Part shown: positions 32,901 through 43,600 of the stretch, piece after piece
How the letters are laid out: the number at the start of each line of letters is the position of its first letter
Numbering within the stretch: position 1 is the stretch's first letter
Source of the DNA: Blastobasis lacticolella
Taxonomy: Eukaryota; Arthropoda; Insecta; Lepidoptera; Blastobasidae
Length of the DNA stretch: 64,000 bases
Assembly (NCBI GenBank): GCA_905147135.1
Contig: LR990044.1
Coordinates: forward strand, 5,894,122-5,958,121
Reading direction: 5' to 3'
The notes under the pieces: model-generated
What the model saw: the letters and a program-made list of their open reading frames with translations, nothing else
Told to the model about the DNA's origin: nothing
Databases searched by the model: none
Program-made: the position numbers and the translations under genes

Positions 32901-34176
32901 TCAGATGGTCCGTCGGACCATGTGCCGAGTTACGGCAATAAAAAAACAGCCTCAACAATCTTCAGTGAAGATTCATTACTGCAATAGTATTCTTTAGGGG
33001 ACAATATCTGTCAATTGGTTTGGGTCACGGCCAAACTTCACATACTTGTAATTTTTTTCACATACTTGTCATTGACAAGTAATTGATTAATCTACAGATT
33101 TTGGGTAGAAAAGCTTGTGGCGCCATTATCTCTCAGTTTTCAAAATGTCGCCTTTGGTAACCTGATGGTAAGCGGTAACTGTCGCCCATAACATTTACGA
33201 TTAATGCACTTAGATTTCATTTCATAAAAATGAAAATGCCTCATACCTGTAATTGCGCTGACTACCTTATTTTTCAAACCGGAACACATGCAAACATCGT
33301 TGCTTGGCGGCAGTAATAGATTCGGCGATGGTACCCACCCAGCCGAATCCTCGGGCTTGACAGTCTTGCCACCAGCAGCAACAACCAATCAGAGATCCAA
33401 TCATATTTAAAATTTAGAAATTAATCTTTGATTGGCTCTTATTTTTTACCGATAAAGAAAATTACATGGAACCGGATACTAGGCAAATTTCGCAGCCCAA
33501 TAGCCTCCTTCATTATTCTTTTTCCTTACTACTCAGTGATAAGTGAACAGACAGTCCAAATACTGCTGGTATGTGGTATCTGCCTTCCATAACATTTACC
33601 ATACATGCACTTAGGTTTTCTATAACAAAAATGGAGAACCACAGGTGCGTTGTCAATGTGATCAGACTAAGATGAAATGCCGCATGCCTGTAACTGTTTA
33701 TCTCATTACTTACGGACGTCATCATCATCTTGGCGTTAATGTCCCGGTTGTGCTCTCGAGCTCGAGGGCCTGGGGTACGCCCTGACCATGATCCAGGATT
33801 TGAAGATCAGGTAATAACAGTACGAGCTACTACCATCTGACCTCCATGAGAGCGTAAGAGGACATGTACATAACTCAGAAAAGAATCATTAGTATATGGC
33901 CGCAGCGGGATTCGAACCCGGTACCTCTCGGTTACGAGTCGGATACTCAACCGCCCGGTTACCGACGCTCTCACTTACGGACGTCATTTGTACCTAACGC
34001 TTATCTAAAAACCTTGTTACAGCGACTTACTGCAAAACCCTCTCCTGGTACCATTGAAGCAGCTGAATGGCCCGGAGAAGCGAGACGACCTCTGCGTCAC
34101 GGATATCCGGTTCCATCCGGTTCAGCCCTGGCTGCTAGCCTCGGGCGCCGACGGGACCCTACGCCTGTACGCTTGA
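20932..34176 (+). CDS. BOP1: Ribosome biogenesis protein BOP1 homolog (16 exons, 833 aa)
   Basis: This is the nucleolar WD40 protein of the PeBoW complex (PES1-BOP1-WDR12), needed for processing of 28S and 5.8S rRNA and 60S assembly. Exons: 20932-21018, 21098-21217, 21387-21446, 21720-22026, 22271-22433, 22808-22949, 23833-24015, 24772-24921, 26353-26520, 27041-27215, 28049-28267, 28811-28914, 29755-29928, 31190-31335, 32687-32836, 34023-34176. Residues 30-135 are strongly acidic (Asp/Glu/Ser runs) and 136-190 are lysine-rich. The BOP1 N-terminal domain covers about 195-460 ([58 protein letters not shown]). [23 protein letters not shown] sequence leads into the WD40 propeller (about 485-833), with [30 protein letters not shown] and a final ADGTLRLYA at the stop. 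All exon phases close. Many introns are filled with repeats. The acidic N-terminus is the least conserved part. Confidence 0.95.
22990..23255. repeat. Dispersed repeat in BOP1 intron 6
   Basis: It includes GATGGTAAGCAGTTACTG at the left and CATCAGGTGAGATGGCGGTC at the right, both phrases that recur in other introns here (for example near 12400 and 27310 for the second). Limits are approximate. Confidence 0.45.
23705..23815 (+). repeat. 'GTGACCACTTTCCATCAGGTGG' LINE-end-like repeat
   Basis: It contains GTGTTGCTGATG, TGACCACTTTCCATCAGGTG and GCTTGCCTGTTTCTCTGCC. The same tail appears at 8725, 25265, 32350 and, inverted, near 34700. It ends just before BOP1 exon 7. Confidence 0.7.
24307..24485 (-). 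mobile_element. Helitron-like or similar element remnant
   Basis: It begins TACTAGCCGTCCCTAGCGGC and contains GTAGCTTCC, TTTTTAAAATCAGTCCAGTA and a TCTTCCTTTATTATGAAG end, matching the longer copy at 39305. The assignment to Helitrons rests on remembered resemblance of the ends and is inference. Confidence 0.45.
24600..24700 (+). mobile_element. LINE 3' end fragment
   Basis: It encodes a typical end, [17 protein letters not shown], with CTGGACGCGGAAGGCACAAG, then CTTTCGGCTGATATGATGA. It lies in BOP1 intron 7. Confidence 0.7.
25082..25120 (+). pseudogene. Duplicate of the 3' end of BOP1 exon 8
   Basis: It repeats the last 39 bp of exon 8 (TACAACCCCCCGCCCGAGTA onward, encoding [13 protein letters not shown]) with one mismatch, 160 bp downstream of the real exon. 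The GT donor is replaced by GA. Confidence 0.85.
25265..25455 (+). repeat. 'GTGACTACTTTCCATCAGGTGG' LINE-end-like repeat
   Basis: It has GAACCGTGGCTTTGGCAGTG, then CAGAGCAACGTGTTATAGA, ending GCTTGCCTGTTTGCCTACCG and an A run. The copy at 32350 shares the same blocks. Confidence 0.75.
25697..25739 (+). pseudogene. Second, decayed duplicate of the BOP1 exon 8 end with donor
   Basis: It reads CTACAACCCCCGCCTGAGTA, then TTGTTCGATGC, and keeps the GGGTAGGCAC donor context. One C is lost from the C run, so the frame is broken. Weak similarity (TACGGACACG) reaches 40 bp further upstream. Confidence 0.7.
25977..26270 (-). repeat. Dispersed LINE-like repeat, 'GCAGCACGTGACCGACC' family
   Basis: Shared words with 38530-38611 plus 39155-39300 are GTCGTAGGCCATTGGCT, CTTATCCTGATACC and CACGTGACCGACCTAGCGCA. 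It lies in BOP1 intron 8. Confidence 0.6.
26735..26965 (+). repeat. 5'-truncated tRNA-derived SINE
   Basis: It runs from ACATTGTGGTGAAATCTGCA to GACATTAACGCCAAAATAA. The tRNA head is absent. It lies in BOP1 intron 9. Confidence 0.8.
27703..27893. mobile_element. Short inverted-repeat element, about 190 bp
   Basis: The left end ACTTTTCACCTCTGCAGTAC pairs with a right end whose complement is ACTTTTCACCTCTCCAATAC. The arms continue through CGAAA and GCGCTTTTC. The centre holds a fragment of another repeat (GACCGCCATCTCTGCTGGTC). Confidence 0.7.
29377..29717. mobile_element. Foldback element with long imperfect arms
   Basis: The ends are GCACGGCTAGTAC and the complement GGTACTAGCCGTG. Inner arms GTTTCCCTCTTTCAATACCA and its imperfect complement near 29590 also pair, so most of the 340 bp folds back. 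A related half-element lies at 24133-24235. It is in BOP1 intron 12. Confidence 0.72.
30690..30835 (+). mobile_element. LINE 3' end fragment
   Basis: It reads in frame [23 protein letters not shown]: CACTTGGATGCGGAAGGCAC, then GGCCTATGTCCAGCAGTGGG and TTTCGGCTGA. This is the standard C-terminus of insect non-LTR elements. It lies in BOP1 intron 13. Confidence 0.78.
31407..31664. mobile_element. MITE with TTGAATTGTAATTG ends, 258 bp
   Basis: TTGAATTGTAATTGAATCG at the left pairs with the right end, complement TTGAATTGTAATTGGATCGC. The inner parts (AGTTTGACACGTTTTT) also pair. It lies in BOP1 intron 14. Confidence 0.8.
31848..32022 (+). repeat. 5S rRNA-like dispersed repeat, best copy
   Basis: It reads AGACCGATAACCAAAGTTAA, then GCAATCC, then GGGAACTGGATGGACCG. 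5S rRNA has the same order (CCGATCACCGAAGTTAAGCA, then TACTTGGATGGGTGACCG). A non-5S tail follows (GACTAGTCGAACTTCAGC, GGTCTTCCGCTAGGGACC), as in a SINE. It lies in BOP1 intron 14. Confidence 0.68.
32345..32515 (+). repeat. 'GTGACCACTTTCCATTAGGTGG' LINE-end-like repeat
   Basis: It shares CGTGGCTTTGGCAGTGGAG, CAGAGCAACGTGTTATAGAA and TGACCACTTTCCATTAGGTG with 25265. It lies in BOP1 intron 14. Confidence 0.72.
33140..33395. repeat. Dispersed repeat, 'TGATGGTAAGCGGTAACTGTCGCCCATAACATTTACGA' family
   Basis: Similar phrases recur at 12970-13250, 32190-32290 and 33530-33715, all with a chromosome-wide theme of AGCGGTAACTGT, ACATTTACGATTAATGCACTT and AACCGGAACACA. It lies in BOP1 intron 15. Confidence 0.55.
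33728..33972 (-). repeat. tRNA-derived SINE with intact head
   Basis: It runs from CTTGGCGTTAATGTCCCGGT to the tRNA-like head at about 33898-33972. In that head GGATTCGAACCCGG is the B-box complement and CCGCCCGGTTACCGACGC is the A-box end. It ends 50 bp before BOP1 exon 16. Confidence 0.85.
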
Positions 34177-34482
34177 ATATAGCCTTTAAAAATAACTTGT
34201 GTTTTACTTCGGAATATCCACCACCCTTTGTAATATAGTAGGAGATCCGGCCATAGTGATATATTCTCTCATCTGTTATTAAGAAATATCGTGCATTATA
34301 TGAAAGAATATTACTCAGTTAAGGAAAAATTAATGGGTTGAATACCCTGATCCTTCAATGGGGTTGCCATGGAGACAATCTACCCTCATCTGTTATTTAA
34401 TCGACTTTCTCAACTGCCATTAAAGTTATTTCTAGTATTGTTTGTAATGATAGTCCAATTTCTTCGATGAACAGAGTATAGG

Positions 34483-34690
34483 TTGGTAGATGCAAGGCAA
34501 ATTTGTCAACGTGGGGCTACACCAGTTTTATACAGCTGTATAAAAACTCTGGGCTACATGGACGACAAAACATGCGTGTGCGGTGTTAAACCACAAACCA
34601 TGCGCCACCTTTTATGCTGCCCTATGTGCCCTGACACCCGACAATTAAAGAGTTCTACAAAGCCACTGAAAAAGCGGTGCACGTGCATAA
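34483..34690 (+). mobile_element. LINE fragment with zinc-knuckle-like C-terminal motif
   Basis: The frame reads CVCGVKPQTMRHLLCCPMC after LGYMDDKT. CxCG-x-QTM-x-HLL-x-CP is the usual motif near the C-terminus of insect non-LTR polyproteins. It is truncated on both sides. Confidence 0.75.
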
Positions 34691-35668
34691 ATTATGTCTT
34701 TTTTATGATATACGATAGGAAAACAGGCAAGCAGGCCACCTGATGGCCTGATGGAAAGTAGTCACCACTGCCTATAGATATTAGCAAAACCAAGAGTAAC
34801 GTTATTTTTGGCCGTCGATTCTTATTAACGCGACAGTGTGGTTCAACATTCAAATCTCCCGATTAACTTATTCTATTGATTTGTAATTAAAATACATTGC
34901 TCGGCTTAAACGTTTAATTGAACTAGGTGACATTAAAAACTAAAATTGCATCAATACATTTATTTCGTTTGATTATTTTAATAGTCTGCAAAATTGGTAC
35001 AAATGTATCCATACATAATCTGCTGACAATCTAGTATAAAACATGACAATGTGAAGTACCAGCCTAAGAAAGTACCTTCATACAATTTGAAATAAGAATC
35101 TTCCAAAATAATCCCTGAAATTTTACAAAACAAAGCCTATCACATTTAGTACGGTATTCCCAATCGTTGACATTTGCAGGACCAGTTTTCCTCCGGCCAC
35201 TTTCGATAACAGAAATATTTTTTTAGGAAACCTGGTTACAGTATAAAGAAGAAGTGAATCCGAGATTTCCTCTCGTATAAACCTAGTGGTCCTGCCAATA
35301 TCACGCACAATCTTATAAGCAACAAAGATTTTTCATCATTCATTCAATCTTCACTCACGCTATAAATGCTACAAATATTTCGTTTATACAACTTCAGTAA
35401 AATAACATCGATGATACAATAACAATCACCCAGAGATGGTTTAGTTAGTAGCAAAAGCTTCCGTTCCCAAATTCTTCACGCATTCTCGAATGTTCCAATT
35501 ATCAGATTATCCCGTTCCCATCTTAAAGCAATAGGAACGCAATGACGTCCCACATAATGATTGACATATTATGTTTCGTCATTGCGATCCTATTGCTTAA
35601 AATTGAAAATCGGAAACCTTAATCTAGCGATGGGGGCCGCTTTTCTAATTTTTTTTTTTTATTTTTTT

Positions 35669-35735
35669 TATACCACCAAGGTGGCAAACAAGCTTACGGC
35701 CTGCCTGATGGTAAGCAGTCACCGCAGCCACCAAC
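35669..35735 (+). repeat. Dispersed repeat, 'AACAAGCTT...GCCTGCCTGATGG' family
   Basis: It reads ACCACCAAGGTGGCAAACAA, then GCTTACGGCCTGCCTGATGG and TAAGCAGTCACCGC. It is preceded by a long T run. Confidence 0.75.
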
Positions 35736-37603
35736 CATTCGAACCATTCGAGAGTTTGTGGCCTGTGTGGGAATGGACCATTTGCAAAAAACATATCGTT
35801 ACAAAGTTTACATGTTACTTTGCAACAGTACACATTTATTATAAATTAATTAATTTAAAATCTATCTTCTCATATATGAATATGGCTCAAAATGTTGTAA
35901 ATGTAACATCCAATCCTATGGGAGCGATTACAGTCAACAATAATATAGACGACATAAATAAGACATAACAACAAATATGTATTTAGACATTTAATAAATG
36001 CTATTGATAATACTAACATCAAATGACTACGACATTGTATGCTAAATAAATATAGTTATATTTTTAAATAAACATTATTGTTTAACAAGATTATAGTACT
36101 CGTGTTTCAATGACTATAAGTTGATTGACTATTAATTTTTCGATTTTAATTCAACATCATAGTATGGAACATTAGCGCACAGGAAATAGCCAATAGGATA
36201 CTATTTTTAAAGCCGTGCTTTGTGACGCGTAAAATATAATTCTTAAAGTTTCTCAATAAACTAAATCGTGGAATTCTTATACAGCGACGTGACACTACTC
36301 ATTGTGGAAACGTAAGTGATGGGTGCCTTTGAAAATAAAAAAAACTCTTAATAAATACTTTATAAATTAACTCTATAATACCTTGTTTCAGGGCGAACTA
36401 TTACAAAGGTCCCCTTTTCGTTCCTACTAACGTTTTGTTGACAACTTAAATGTGTCCAGAAATATTTTGATACATCGAACTAATAAGTATTTTTGTGACA
36501 TTTTCGATGTGAAACACATGAATAACGGTCATAGAAATAAACAAAATAAAATAAATTTGTTAGATTTTTGTTGAAATCCCTAATTTTCCTAACTACTGGA
36601 ACTTTATATTATTTAATTATAGTTAATTGATAGCAATTTATATTTTGGTCATTGAAGAGCGGAATCTCTTAATACAAGCAAATATTCGCTTAAAAAGAGA
36701 TTCCAGATACTGAATATATATATAGATTTTAAGTTGCTGAAATAAAGCTGTTATTTATTTAATTATAGAATAGAATTGATATTGTTTTGAAACTTAATGT
36801 CATGTGCCAAATTCATTCTTACCGAGTCGTCTGTCAAGTATAAAATTAAGCGTTCCAATGGCGGCGCAACTTACACACTGCATATCACTTCCATACAAGA
36901 CGAAACGAAGAGAATAATGGAAATACTTAAGTAACAAAATTAGTTCCTTCTCTTACCACGACAACTGACAGAAAACAGACTGGGACTCAAATGAAGACTG
37001 CGGTCTGATAGTGTCTAAGGCTCTTAGAACAACAGAAATACATAAGATCGTAATTCTCCATACTGACTGACCTGCGTAGCACGACGGGCTTGGTCGCGCG
37101 AGAAACAATATTCTGTCTCGCTTACTTGAAACACAAAACGAAAGAGAAAGAGTTCACTCACTTTCGCGCGGGACATAGCCCGTCACGCCACGCAAGCTAG
37201 AACTTATTTCGATCACAGTTAAGTTAAAGTCATCAGGCCTTCGACAAAATAGTGGCACAATTTCTCCTGCCATAAAAAATGATCGACATAACACCGATTA
37301 TGTAAAATATGTTTCTTTTGAATAAGAATAAGTATTTTTTTCTCTTCAATAAGAAATTTTTCCAATTTCAAAAGTCTGCCACATAGGAAAGTCGTAAGGT
37401 CTGCTATTAAGCCACAGCTGGACAAATCCGACAGCTTCACATTGATCCATTCTAACCAATCACCACTGTTTAGCTGTAGTATTTGTCCAATAGCACGGCA
37501 GTATTTTTCCAGCGAACGTCACGCCTCGGTACCGCCATAGGCAAGAGTTTTGAATTCGGAATACCCTAACATATGTCATGGCTAACGATACCAGTAACAG
37601 TAT

Positions 37604-40600
37604 TTACTGCGTGTAATATACCTTGTAGTATAACGTTTTGGACCGCCAAAGGCTGTACGTATTGTCGAATTTGAGGACATAGACGCCTTCGCCCGGGTAC
37701 GTGTGGGATCCGGCGTACACCTGAAAAATAATCTTCATTTATTATTTTATTTATTTATTCAAATATTGTACACAAAATTGTTAGAGCTCCTCTAATCTAA
37801 AATGACGCGCCCCACTATCGCATTAACGCACATAAGCAAGTTTAAAATATGGACGCAAACATATACAAATGCCGTTGTAATTGGTCATTCAGTTGCCGGT
37901 GAGATTCAAACGTAGGATAACGCGTCGTTCATTGGCTCCCACACAGATGAAGTGTCGTTATCAATATTTGCACTCACACATCGAAATCAACTAACTAAGT
38001 AGTGGGGCGCGTCATTTTAGACTAGACGAGCTCTACAAAATTATATGACATAATATATCAGACTTAGCATCTATATCAGACAAACTTCTCCAAAATGGGC
38101 AACTACGTTGGATAGATATTTTAAATGTATACTTATTTTATAATATATTACACCCAGACAACAAAAATTTAAATTCAACATTTCAATTTCTGCCCCGGCG
38201 TGGCAGACGGCATGTTGACCAACTGAACCAATCAGGTCGTCAATGCAAGGATTGTTGCTTAGCGGTAGAAATAGACGAGGACAACCGGGACATCAACGCC
38301 AAGATGATGACGACTCACCCAGGCGGACTCCTTAGGTTTGCCAGAGTCCTACCACCCGATATACGTACCTCTGTGTGACAGTCCCGGCGGTACACGGGCA
38401 CGATGAGGCTGAGCGGCGGGCGCGGCGGCCGGCGGCCCGCGGACAGCCCGCCACCGCGTTCCGGGTCCTCCCCGGACTCCGGATCAATTTCGTCTGATAT
38501 CCCGGTTTCTGGGGACAACGTTATAGTTATCATCATCGTCGTCCTAGCGCTTATCCCGGCCTCTGCCAGGGTCTTCGGCATTCTCGCGTCGTAAGCCGTT
38601 GGCTCTCGCATCAGTGGCGTAGCGTGCCCTTCGGGGGCCCCGTATCAATTATTGCGTGTGGTCCAAGGTATATTATGAACCAAGTCCATATGACCCGTTT
38701 AAGAAAGAACGGAGTAAGGAGTTTCTTAAGCCTTTGATGCTACCGATAGTGCTGAAAATATGAAATTTTCAATATTAGATCAAAATTGTTGCCATTTTTG
38801 CCATGTGATAGGCGCACATTTTACCCAAAATTCAATGAAGTAATAAATTAGTGCGCGTGGAGGTCACTACGTTGTCTTGTTTTTTTTTTTTCAATAAAAA
38901 TGTTAAATATCTCTTAAACGAAAGGTGAATGAAAACGGATTGTATCACTTGATTTCAATTGTCTTTTTGCGGAGGGGCCTCCGACCCTGGTCTGAAATTC
39001 TATAAAATAATTATTTTTATCGGGAAATAGGGAAAGTATAACTGAAATTATGGACAACGAGTTTTTGCTTACACACGTTTGGGGGCCCCTACGGCCCGGG
39101 GCCCCGTATAATTGATACGGCAGATACGGCGGTAGCTACGCCCCTGTCTCGCATCCGACTCAGCGATGGCAACCCATCGCTTCTTGGGTCGCAAACGGGG
39201 CCTCTTTCCTGATACCGGCAGGTTCAGGCACCTATTTCCCACGTTTTCCTGAGGCTTACGCAATACGTGACCAAACCAGCGCAGGCATAGTTATATTGTG
39301 CTATATTTGACACTAGCGGCCCGCCCCGGCTTCGCACGGGTACCACTACGGGTACACGGGTTACACACGACCGCTGCGTAGGGAGCCGACCGCGCGAGTG
39401 AGCCGCGCGGCACTTTATTTTTTGATGACATTGACTCCCCTCCCGTACCCCGTGCTGCCTAGATAGCCGAGCGGACTGAGCGGCGAACACGCAACTTTTT
39501 TCTAATATTCACATTTTTAAACTCGTGATATCTTTCGAATGGAATGTCTGAATTAAATAATTCAAAAAGTTATATAAAGGTATTGAAGCAGTCGTGAATA
39601 TGAAGTAATTAATTTTGAAAAGGATTAATACCAAGGTACAAATAAAGAGCGTTTTCTAGCGGCGGCATTTTAATTAAATTTTGAAAATAAAAGAACACTT
39701 ATTGTGACATAACTATAATAGTAAGACATATACTGTCGCGACACTTTTTGTAGATAATGATGTGTTCTGCAAAGTCGTAGTACATTATTTTGTTCTATCA
39801 TCAATAGTTTTCGCAGCACACGCGATGTAAGGAATTTTTTGGGTAATTTTTTACACCTTGGGTTACATTATTGGAGTTTTATTAATGATCCGTATTTTTT
39901 TAGAAAATATAATATAGCCTATGTCACCCGCGGATAGTGTAGCTTCCCAACGGTGAAAGAATTTTTAAAATCGGTCCAGTAGTTTCGAAGCCTATTCAAT
40001 ACAAACAAACACACAAACAAACAAAAAATCAAACATTTCCTCTTTATAATATTATTTATTTATTTATTTAACACTTTATTGTACATTAACAGTATATTTA
40101 TCATAGATTCTGCAAGATTATGACAAGTACAAGGGCGGTCTTATCGCCAATAGCGATCTCTTCCAGACAACCATTTACATGGATATACTGGAGATCGGAA
40201 AGCAAAAAAACTAGTAGGCAATATTAGTATAGATAAGCCTCCTCTTCCTCCCAAATGAGGCGCTCCCTCGCTAGATGGCGCCCCAATAATTTTGGTAAGT
40301 GAATATCGCTCGAAATAGATACTTAGCAAAGAGGATATAAACACTAGATACGTTGTACTGGATCATATTGTATTTATCAATCATTTTCAACAATTTTAAA
40401 GGTTTAATAATTTATTGCAAACAAAACAAACATTAATTTGACTGAGTCAGTTCATTTCATAGGCGCTAAAATGGAATATAGTGCCCACTCATTTAAATAT
40501 TTTCTTTTACATTCGTCGTCACAGCCCGTAACAGTCCACTGCAGGACTTAGGGCCTCTCCCACGAAAGGGGAGGTTATTGCCATAATCTCCACGCTTGGC

Positions 40601-43600
40601 AGGCGGGTTGGAGATCGCAGTGTTTAAATATAACAATGCTGCTGCCCATTTTCTAGACTACGGAGACTCTTGATCTTTTGCCTCGAAAACATTAGTCGCC
40701 TTGTACGATACCCATGAGTGTAAGAAGTTGGTGCTATTCTACTCTGCCGGACACCACACGGCTAACTTTTACATTACTATCAATATTTTAAACTCATGTT
40801 TATACTAATAACTTCTAATTTTTAAGTTGAGTATTAGCTGCATGACATCACTGCCACAATCATACAGATTTAAAAAGAAAGTACCAAAATTGTGGGAGCG
40901 CCATCTATTGATACTGTTTGAAAGCAAATGGCAATACCTACTGGAAAACTGGTAATTGCTGCGCCCAACCGGGTCAATATTGTATTTTACATTATAATTG
41001 TAATAACTGTGGAAGCAAATAAATATGATATGATAGTTCTGGAGAGATGGTTCTTCACCAATCCTTACATAGTATAAAACTAGCAACCCGCCCTGGCTTC
41101 GCACGGGTAGTAACCTCAACAAATTACACACCTAAACCTTCCTTATGAATCACTCTGTCTGAAAATCCGTTTAGCAGTATCTGAGTTTATCATGCACAGA
41201 CAGACATACGCGGCGTGGCACTTTGTTTTACAGTTTATTTTTCATTAAATTTTCTACAGAATGTCTTTGGAAGTATGTAGTTACGACTTATAGTTTTCAA
41301 GTTATGCTTAGAAGAAATTAATACTCTCACGAGCAAGCGAATCGATTCACCCACATTTTTCCATATAAGCTCATACATTTCTGGCGTTACAAATCAGTCT
41401 ATAACTTTCGACGACGCTCGATCGGTTCCCTATGGTTATTATTATATCATAGTTACCATCGAAGTCGTCGTCGTCATTGTACTCGTCGCTGCTCTCTGAG
41501 ACGTGCACTGTGACCTCGGTGGTCGGTGACTTGCTCCATTCAAAGTACATCCCGAAACCTGGAATTCATGAAAACATGTTACATATAAGAATGCAAAATA
41601 AAATTACTTTCCGCGACAGTCTCGACAGATGGGAAGCCTCACTTCGTGAAGGTCGTTCCTATCGAGTGCACGCGCTTTTGCTTCGACGCTTTTATCTCTT
41701 TTCATTTTAATAATGTCCATTTCGGATGTTTGTAAACAATTTTTTACATTCAGGACCGTTAAATAACTTAATAATCAAGTGAATTATTCTTACGCGTTCC
41801 ACGTTTGAACTAACGCGCCTCACGCAAATAAAGCTATCTATCCGAGCTTCTCGCTAGCTACAGCTACCGGATACTTGTTTGATATAATTGTAGTTTTTGC
41901 CAAATAAAATCTATGCCTATGTCTATGTTTACCTAATTTTGTGTGCAATAAAGAGTATATGTATCTATCTATCTACATACCTACGCTACGGATTCGACTC
42001 CCGTCGCTTACCTTTCTAACTGCTCAGGATTGAAGTGAAACTTCGCTTCTACATGTGAATCTGATATCATGGTATTCGATGGCACCCTCCGATATCCGCG
42101 ATACCCTCCGAGCGTCCACACTCACCGATGTCAAAGTGGTCCGTGGCGAACTCCCAGCACAGCGCCTTGGCCTTGTCCAGCGTGGGCACCCGCACCGTCA
42201 GCGTCTCGCCGTGCGCCACGGCCAGCCGCCCGCCGCCGCCCGGGCCGAGCGTCCACTCACCGATGTCAAAGTGGTCCGTGGCGAACTCCCAGCACAGCGC
42301 CTTGGCCTTGTCCAGCGTGGGCACCCGCACCGTCAGCGTCTCGCCGTGCGCCACGGCCAGCCGCCCGCCGCCGCCCGGGCCGAGCGTCCACTCACCGATG
42401 TCAAAGTGGTCCGTGGCGAACTCCCAGCACAGCGCCTTGGCCTTGTCCAGCGTGGGCACCCGCACCGTCAGCGTCTCGCCGTGCGCCACGGCCAGCCGCC
42501 CGCCGCCGCCCGGGCCGAGCGTCCACTCACCGATGTCAAAGTGGTCCGTGGCGAACTCCCAGCACAGCGCCTTGGCCTTGTCCAGCGTGGGCACCCGCAC
42601 CGTCAGCGTCTCGCCGTGCGCCACGGCCAGCCGCCCGCCGCCGCCCGGGCCGAGCGTCCACTCACCGATGTCAAAGTGGTCCGTGGCGAACTCCCAGCAC
42701 AGCGCCTTGGCCTTGTCCAGCGTGGGCACCCGCACCGTCAGCGTCTCGCCGTGCGCCACGGCCAGCCGCCCGCCGCCGCCCGGGCCGAGCGTCCACTCAC
42801 CGATGTCAAAGTGGTCCGTGGCGAACTCCCAGCACAGCGCCTTGGCCTTGTCCAGCGTGGGCACCCGCACCGTCAGCGTCTCGCCGTGCGCCACGGCCAG
42901 CCGCCCGCCGCCGCCCGGGCCGAGCGTCCACTCACCGATGTCAAAGTGGTCCGTGGCGAACTCCCAGCACAGCGCCTTGGCCTTGTCCAGCGTGGGCACC
43001 CGCACCGTCAGCGTCTCGCCGTGCGCCACGGCCAGCCGCCCGCCGCCGCCCGGGCCGAGCGTCCACTCACCGATGTCAAAGTGGTCCGTGGCGAACTCCC
43101 AGCACAGCGCCTTGGCCTTGTCCAGCGTGGGCACCCGCACCGTCAGCGTCTCGCCGTGCGCCACGGCCAGCCGCCCGCCGCCGCCCGGGCCGAGCGTCCA
43201 CTCACCGATGTCAAAGTGGTCCGTGGCGAACTCCCAGCACAGCGCCTTGGCCTTGTCCAGCGTGGGCACCCGCACCGTCAGCGTCTCGCCGTGCGCCACG
43301 GCCAGCCGCCCGCCGCCGCCCGGGCCGAGCGTCCACTCACCGATGTCAAAGTGGTCCGTGGCGAACTCCCAGCACAGCGCCTTGGCCTTGTCCAGCGTGG
43401 GCACCCGCACCGTCAGCGTCTCGCCGTGCGCCACGGCCAGCCGCCCGCCGCCGCCCGGGCCGAGCGTCCACTCACCGATGTCAAAGTGGTCCGTGGCGAA
43501 CTCCCAGCACAGCGCCTTGGCCTTGTCCAGCGTGGGCACCCGCACCGTCAGCGTCTCGCCGTGCGCCACGGCCAGCCGCCCGCCGCCGCCCGGGCCGAGC

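Larger units (their letters stand above)
34177..37603. other. Convergent spacer between BOP1 and ACBD3
   Basis: It holds a LINE coding fragment (34483), a repeat tail near 34700-34800 and a repeat at 35669. The rest, about 35800-37600, is AT-rich without visible coding signal and probably includes the ACBD3 3' UTR. Confidence 0.55.
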
